This document shows, piece by piece, positions 6,065 through 8,125 of a DNA stretch of 8,125 bases; position 1 is the first letter of the stretch, and each line of letters opens with the position of its first letter. The position numbers and the translations under genes were made by a program. This DNA comes from an uncultured Campylobacter sp. (GTDB taxonomy: Bacteria > Campylobacterota > Campylobacteria > Campylobacterales > Campylobacteraceae), in assembly GCF_938045595.1 (NCBI RefSeq), contig NZ_CALIBB010000260.1:1-8125 (forward strand). Direction: 5' to 3'. The notes below the pieces were generated by a model. That model was given only the letters and a program-made list of their open reading frames with translations. It was not told the DNA's origin and made no database searches.

Positions 6065-6080
6065 CTACTTGTTTAAATAG
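6065..6080. promoter_or_regulatory. Operator-like palindrome O1 next to the repressor promoter
   Basis: CTACTTGTTTAAATAG: arms CTACTT and AAATAG, complementary except for one G-T type mismatch, around a 4-base centre. It ends 7 bases before the -10 box of the rightward promoter and so covers its -35 region. Binding here would give autoregulation of the HTH gene at 6126. Confidence 0.55.
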
Positions 6081-6093
6081 TTTCTGATATAAT
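6069..6093 (+). promoter_or_regulatory. Promoter of the rightward HTH repressor gene
   Basis: TATAAT at 6088-6093, preceded by GA, is a perfect -10 box. The -35 region is poor (TTGTTT at 6069-6074 with a 13-base spacing, or nothing recognisable at 17), as is common in Campylobacter. The predicted start near 6100 leaves a leader of about 25 bases with AAAGG (6115-6119 region) ahead of the ATG. Confidence 0.6.
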
Positions 6094-6125
6094 TGCATAA
6101 TTAATCAAGTATGAAAGGCTATTAA

Positions 6126-6329
6126 ATGGATAAAAAAGCTTTTAATGAATTACTTAAACGTGCCAATCTATCCAAAAAAGAGTTTGCCGAATTGGTTGGC
6201 GTTTTATCGAGTTCCGTTAATAATTGGGGTGGTTCTCAAAATGTGCCGTATTGGGTCGAAAGCTGGCTTATCAACTACATCAAAGCAGGCAATTTTGAAA
6301 AAATCAAAGAGCTAACTAAAGACATCTAA
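6126..6329 (+). CDS. XRE-like HTH repressor, 67 residues
   Basis: A minimal helix-turn-helix protein: residues 14-35 (NLSKKEFAELVGVLSSSVNN) form the HTH, followed by WGGSQNVPYWVESWLINY, an ending I recognise from small DNA-binding proteins of Campylobacter and Helicobacter mobile elements. Ribosome site GAAAGG lies upstream of the ATG. It is the only rightward gene of the element and is divergent from the leftward operon, with operator-like repeats between them, so it most likely represses that operon and itself, like a CI or Cro protein. There is no protease or C-terminal cleavage domain, so LexA-type RecA-induced self-cleavage is unlikely; induction would need another route. Confidence 0.85.
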   Translation: MDKKAFNELLKRANLSKKEFAELVGVLSSSVNNWGGSQNVPYWVESWLINYIKAGNFEKIKELTKDI

Positions 6330-6958
6330 CCTCATCACCTCCTTATCTCTGTTGTAATATGCGCCTATGCTCTAGATTAAATCTAGCCCATCATTCCTTT
6401 TTTGCTATTGCATTATTCATTTTTAGCGAATGGCGATATTTAGGGTGTTTTTATTGAACCCTCGCATTTCGTAAATAAAGCCCTCTGATTGATTTTAACC
6501 CTTTTGTATGAGGCGCGCCCTCTTTTTGCCTTGTAGCCCCTTTATTTTAATCCTATGCACCTGCTACTTTTTCAGGTGCGCCACCATTTTTTGAAAAATG
6601 TGCGAGAGTGTTTAAGGTTGAGAGCTTTGGATTATCAAAAAAAGGGTAGAAGTGAGAAAGGGAAAGTAAACGGACTACCCTGTACTAAGGGGTCTGAAAC
6701 TTAAATCGCGTTTTTGGGTCTTGATTTTGAGGTGAAGTAAAGCACCAAAACATAGGAGCGGGCGGGTATTTTTTAAAAAAAGTAAAATGGGAGTTTGTGT
6801 TTTCATTTACTATGTGCTTTAGTTTTGCTTCCTATACACGTTTTAGGAAACCTTAAAGTAAATGAGAGGAGTAAAAATCGGCTTAAGGTTTGGGCGTGAT
6901 TTTGGATAATTTTGGTCGAGTAAATAGGCGATGAGGTCGGACGGATAGAATAGGGCGG
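6330..6958. other. 630-base gap between convergent genes, rich in inverted repeats
   Basis: No complete gene is supported between the ends of the HTH gene and the Rep-like gene. The gap holds CTAGATT-A-AATCTAG (6372-6386), GAGG-CGCGC-CCTC followed by five Ts (6510-6527, a possible weak rightward terminator), GCACCTG/CAGGTGC (6557-6563, 6573-6579), CATTTTT-TG-AAAAATG (6585-6600), TCATTTAC/GTAAATGA (6803-6810, 6858-6865) and TTCCTA/TAGGAA (about 6829-6849). Lying beside a Rep-like gene, it could contain a replication origin or a regulatory RNA. Nothing can be proved by eye. Confidence 0.5.
6557..6600. repeat. Two adjacent perfect hairpins
   Basis: GCACCTG-loop of 9-CAGGTGC (6557-6579) is directly followed by CATTTTT-TG-AAAAATG (6585-6600). 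The first is GC-rich and stable. On neither strand does the pair make a standard intrinsic terminator, although six Ts lie in the second hairpin on the plus strand. Adjacent stable hairpins fit an origin or a structured RNA. Confidence 0.55.
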
Positions 6959-7645
6959 TTAAACGGCTAGGTCGATTATTTGCCCGAAGTCGCTTAGGGC
7001 TTGGCGCAGCTGTAAATCAAGCCGTTTGGTCTTGGGTAGCAAGGCGGGCTTGTTTAAATCGATTATCGGCGCGGTCGCTTCGGTTCGATACAAAGGAAAG
7101 CCCAAATCGTTTTTTAATGCCTTGTCGTAAAAATAAATCCTTTGTAGCGCGCCAAATTCTGCTTTTACATAGGCGGTGTTTCCGTGCCTGATTATCTCGA
7201 ATGCGTCTAGGTTGAAAGGCGCGCAGCTATCATAACAAAGGTCGATACTTGAGACGTTATTAACGGCGTCTAGTAGCTCCGCTATTAAATCAAGGGGCGG
7301 GGCGGGCTTATGATATTGCCTCAGCCCGTAAAACTCAATAACGGCTTTTTGGCGACAATCATTAGGCGCTTTCGTAGTAGCGTAAAATATGCTTAAATTC
7401 TCAAGCTCGTATAGGTCGGTTATCTTTAGTCCGCGAAATTCATAACGCCTCGCGATTTTAATCTCTTTGGCATCTTGCATTTTTCGCCATTTTAAGCCGT
7501 GATTTTTGGCTATGCTTTTTAAAAGCTCCATTTTGCTAAACCGTTTTTTGGTTACGGCGTTTTTAAAAAAGCTCGCGCGGATTGTGTCGATATGAATATT
7601 CGGCGCTTCAGCCAAAATTTGGTTAATGTAAGGTAATATTTCCAC
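6959..7645 (-). CDS. Putative replication initiator-like protein, 228 residues
   Basis: The C-terminal half carries SSIDLCYDS (132-140), then RIYFYDKALKN (169-179) and LYRTEATAPI (185-194). This order, an IDxxxD strand, a YDK motif and an R-x-E strand, is the pattern I associate with the replication initiation factor family of rolling-circle plasmids and filamentous phages, in which the tyrosine of the YDK region nicks DNA. The N-terminus (1-100) is basic and helical, possibly DNA-binding. At 228 residues it is shorter than many initiators, and no second HUH motif is evident, so activity is uncertain. The start is GTG at 7643-7645 with a weak GGAAA upstream. A stable hairpin (7659-7690) lies between it and the preceding gene. 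Similarity is from memory of motifs only. Confidence 0.45.
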   Translation of the reverse strand: MEILPYINQILAEAPNIHIDTIRASFFKNAVTKKRFSKMELLKSIAKNHGLKWRKMQDAKEIKIARRYEFRGLKITDLYELENLSIFYATTKAPNDCRQKAVIEFYGLRQYHKPAPPLDLIAELLDAVNNVSSIDLCYDSCAPFNLDAFEIIRHGNTAYVKAEFGALQRIYFYDKALKNDLGFPLYRTEATAPIIDLNKPALLPKTKRLDLQLRQALSDFGQIIDLAV

Positions 7646-7658
7646 GTTTTAATTTCCA

Positions 7659-7690
7659 AAGGGCGGTTTCGCTTGATACTAGCCGCCCTT
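7659..7690 (-). promoter_or_regulatory. Hairpin between winged-helix gene and Rep-like gene, candidate attenuator
   Basis: AAGGGCGG and CCGCCCTT form perfect 8-bp arms (7683-7690 and 7659-7666) around a 16-base loop. On the minus strand the second arm ends CCGCCCTTTGG only 13 bases before the GTG start, so the stem would sit next to the weak ribosome site of the Rep-like gene. It could cut down transcription or translation into that gene. The T-run is just three bases, so it is not a strong terminator. Confidence 0.55.
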
Positions 7691-7701
7691 AAATATTTTG
7701 A

Positions 7702-7968
7702 TTACGTCTCAAGGGGCGTATTATTAGCTTTTGCCTCTTTGTCGCCCCAATCCCCTATTTTCTTTTTGGCTTTATCGAAATCCACGATATACCACCATTT
7801 AAACCTGCGCCCGTCTTCCTGCGCCCACCGGTCTTTAATCGCGCCCTCGCGCTTAAGCTCGCCCAAATACTGATTGGCGTTGCTTATGCCGAATACTCGC
7901 CCCGCCGTCACGCGCCCTTGTTCGAGCATTATTTTTAAAAGCGTTCTTTTATGATTGATAGATTTCAT
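7702..7968 (-). CDS. Winged helix-turn-helix protein, 88 residues
   Basis: The compact domain reads as winged HTH: helix 1 at about 6-17 (HKRTLLKIMLEQG), VTAGRVFGISNANQYLGELK (20-39) as helices 2 and 3, then EGAIKD and the wing GRRFKWWYIVDFDK (53-66). The tail is charged. Its role is probably transcription control or help with replication initiation for the Rep-like gene 56 bases downstream. The start ATG overlaps the stop of the upstream gene as ATGA, and GGAGCGGGAAAG just ahead is the ribosome site. I do not recognise a named family. Confidence 0.7.
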   Translation of the reverse strand: MKSINHKRTLLKIMLEQGRVTAGRVFGISNANQYLGELKREGAIKDRWAQEDGRRFKWWYIVDFDKAKKKIGDWGDKEAKANNTPLET

Positions 7969-8125
7969 CTTTCCCGCTCCTTTCTTATGCCCGCTTTGAC
8001 CTCTAGGGCTTTAATGCTCTCCTCTTGCGTCCGCGTGATGTGGAATAGGTCATAAGCGCAATCTAACAGCTCCTGCGACGCTCCATCTAAGCTCTGCACC
8101 TTGTAGATATGTAGCTGCCTTTTAA
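7965..8125 (-). CDS. Hypothetical protein, C-terminal fragment at window edge
   Basis: An open frame of 52 residues enters from the right edge and ends with TGA at 7965-7967, overlapping the next gene's ATG. It contains no ATG, so its start must lie outside the window. The segment LLDCAYDLFHITRTQEESIK followed by ALEVKAG resembles residues 21-47 of the protein encoded at 5717-5980, and the DNA shares the 18-mer GAATAGGTCATAAGCGCA. It is too short for the usual length filter but its coupling and the paralogous match support it. Confidence 0.7.
   Translation of the reverse strand, partial: KRQLHIYKVQSLDGASQELLDCAYDLFHITRTQEESIKALEVKAGIRKERER

Noticed and set aside
7673..7873. Plus-strand frame of 66 codons, and the other plus-strand frames at 3310, 3509, 3791 and 4472
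   Set aside because: All are antisense to tightly coupled leftward genes, lack ribosome sites and have low-complexity Ser/Leu/Phe composition.

Overview
The window looks like a member of the Campylobacterota, most likely a relatively GC-rich Campylobacter (the gracilis/rectus/showae/curvus group is my guess). The basis is the 23S and 5S rRNA sequence, the AT-rich spacers full of TTTAAATTT-type words, and a small HTH protein of a type I recognise from Campylobacter. The species is an inference.

Region 1 (1-857) is the end of an rRNA operon: the 3' end of 23S rRNA, a long spacer of about 410 bases with strong inverted repeats, and a complete 5S rRNA. Region 2 (858-1995) is about 1.1 kb with no convincing gene but with several short repeats and hairpins. 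Region 3 (1996-2554) holds one plus-strand gene, a secreted ComEA-like helix-hairpin-helix protein with an unusual lysine-rich tail, followed by a good intrinsic terminator. Region 4 (2555-3227) is AT-rich, has no gene and is rich in small palindromes.

Region 5 (3228 to the right edge) reads as a mobile or satellite-like element. Nearly all its genes run leftward, are short and are tightly packed, often with ATGA or TTGA overlaps. From right to left: a partial small ORF, a winged-helix protein, a candidate replication initiator (weak similarity to the replication initiation factor family), a 630-base gap, a rightward XRE-like repressor, then a divergent leftward operon of small coiled-coil or unknown genes. 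Beyond that terminator lie an excisionase/AlpA-type HTH gene interrupted by an in-frame stop, a protein resembling a phage terminase small subunit, an unknown gene, and finally a RelE/ParE-type toxin-antitoxin pair.

The best-supported regulatory unit is the switch at 5981-6125. A near-perfect sigma70 promoter (TTGACA, 17 bases, TATAAT) fires leftward into the small-gene operon. Repeated CTAyTT-N4-AAGTAG-like sites overlap it and the opposing promoter of the repressor gene, like a phage immunity region. Two leftward genes look broken (a nonsense codon at 4680-4682 and a frameshift near 5075), so the element may be decaying. No integrase, large terminase, capsid gene or att site is visible. The combination of repressor switch, AlpA-type HTH, Rep-like protein and TerS-like protein recalls phage-inducible chromosomal islands or P4-like satellites, but this remains a hypothesis.
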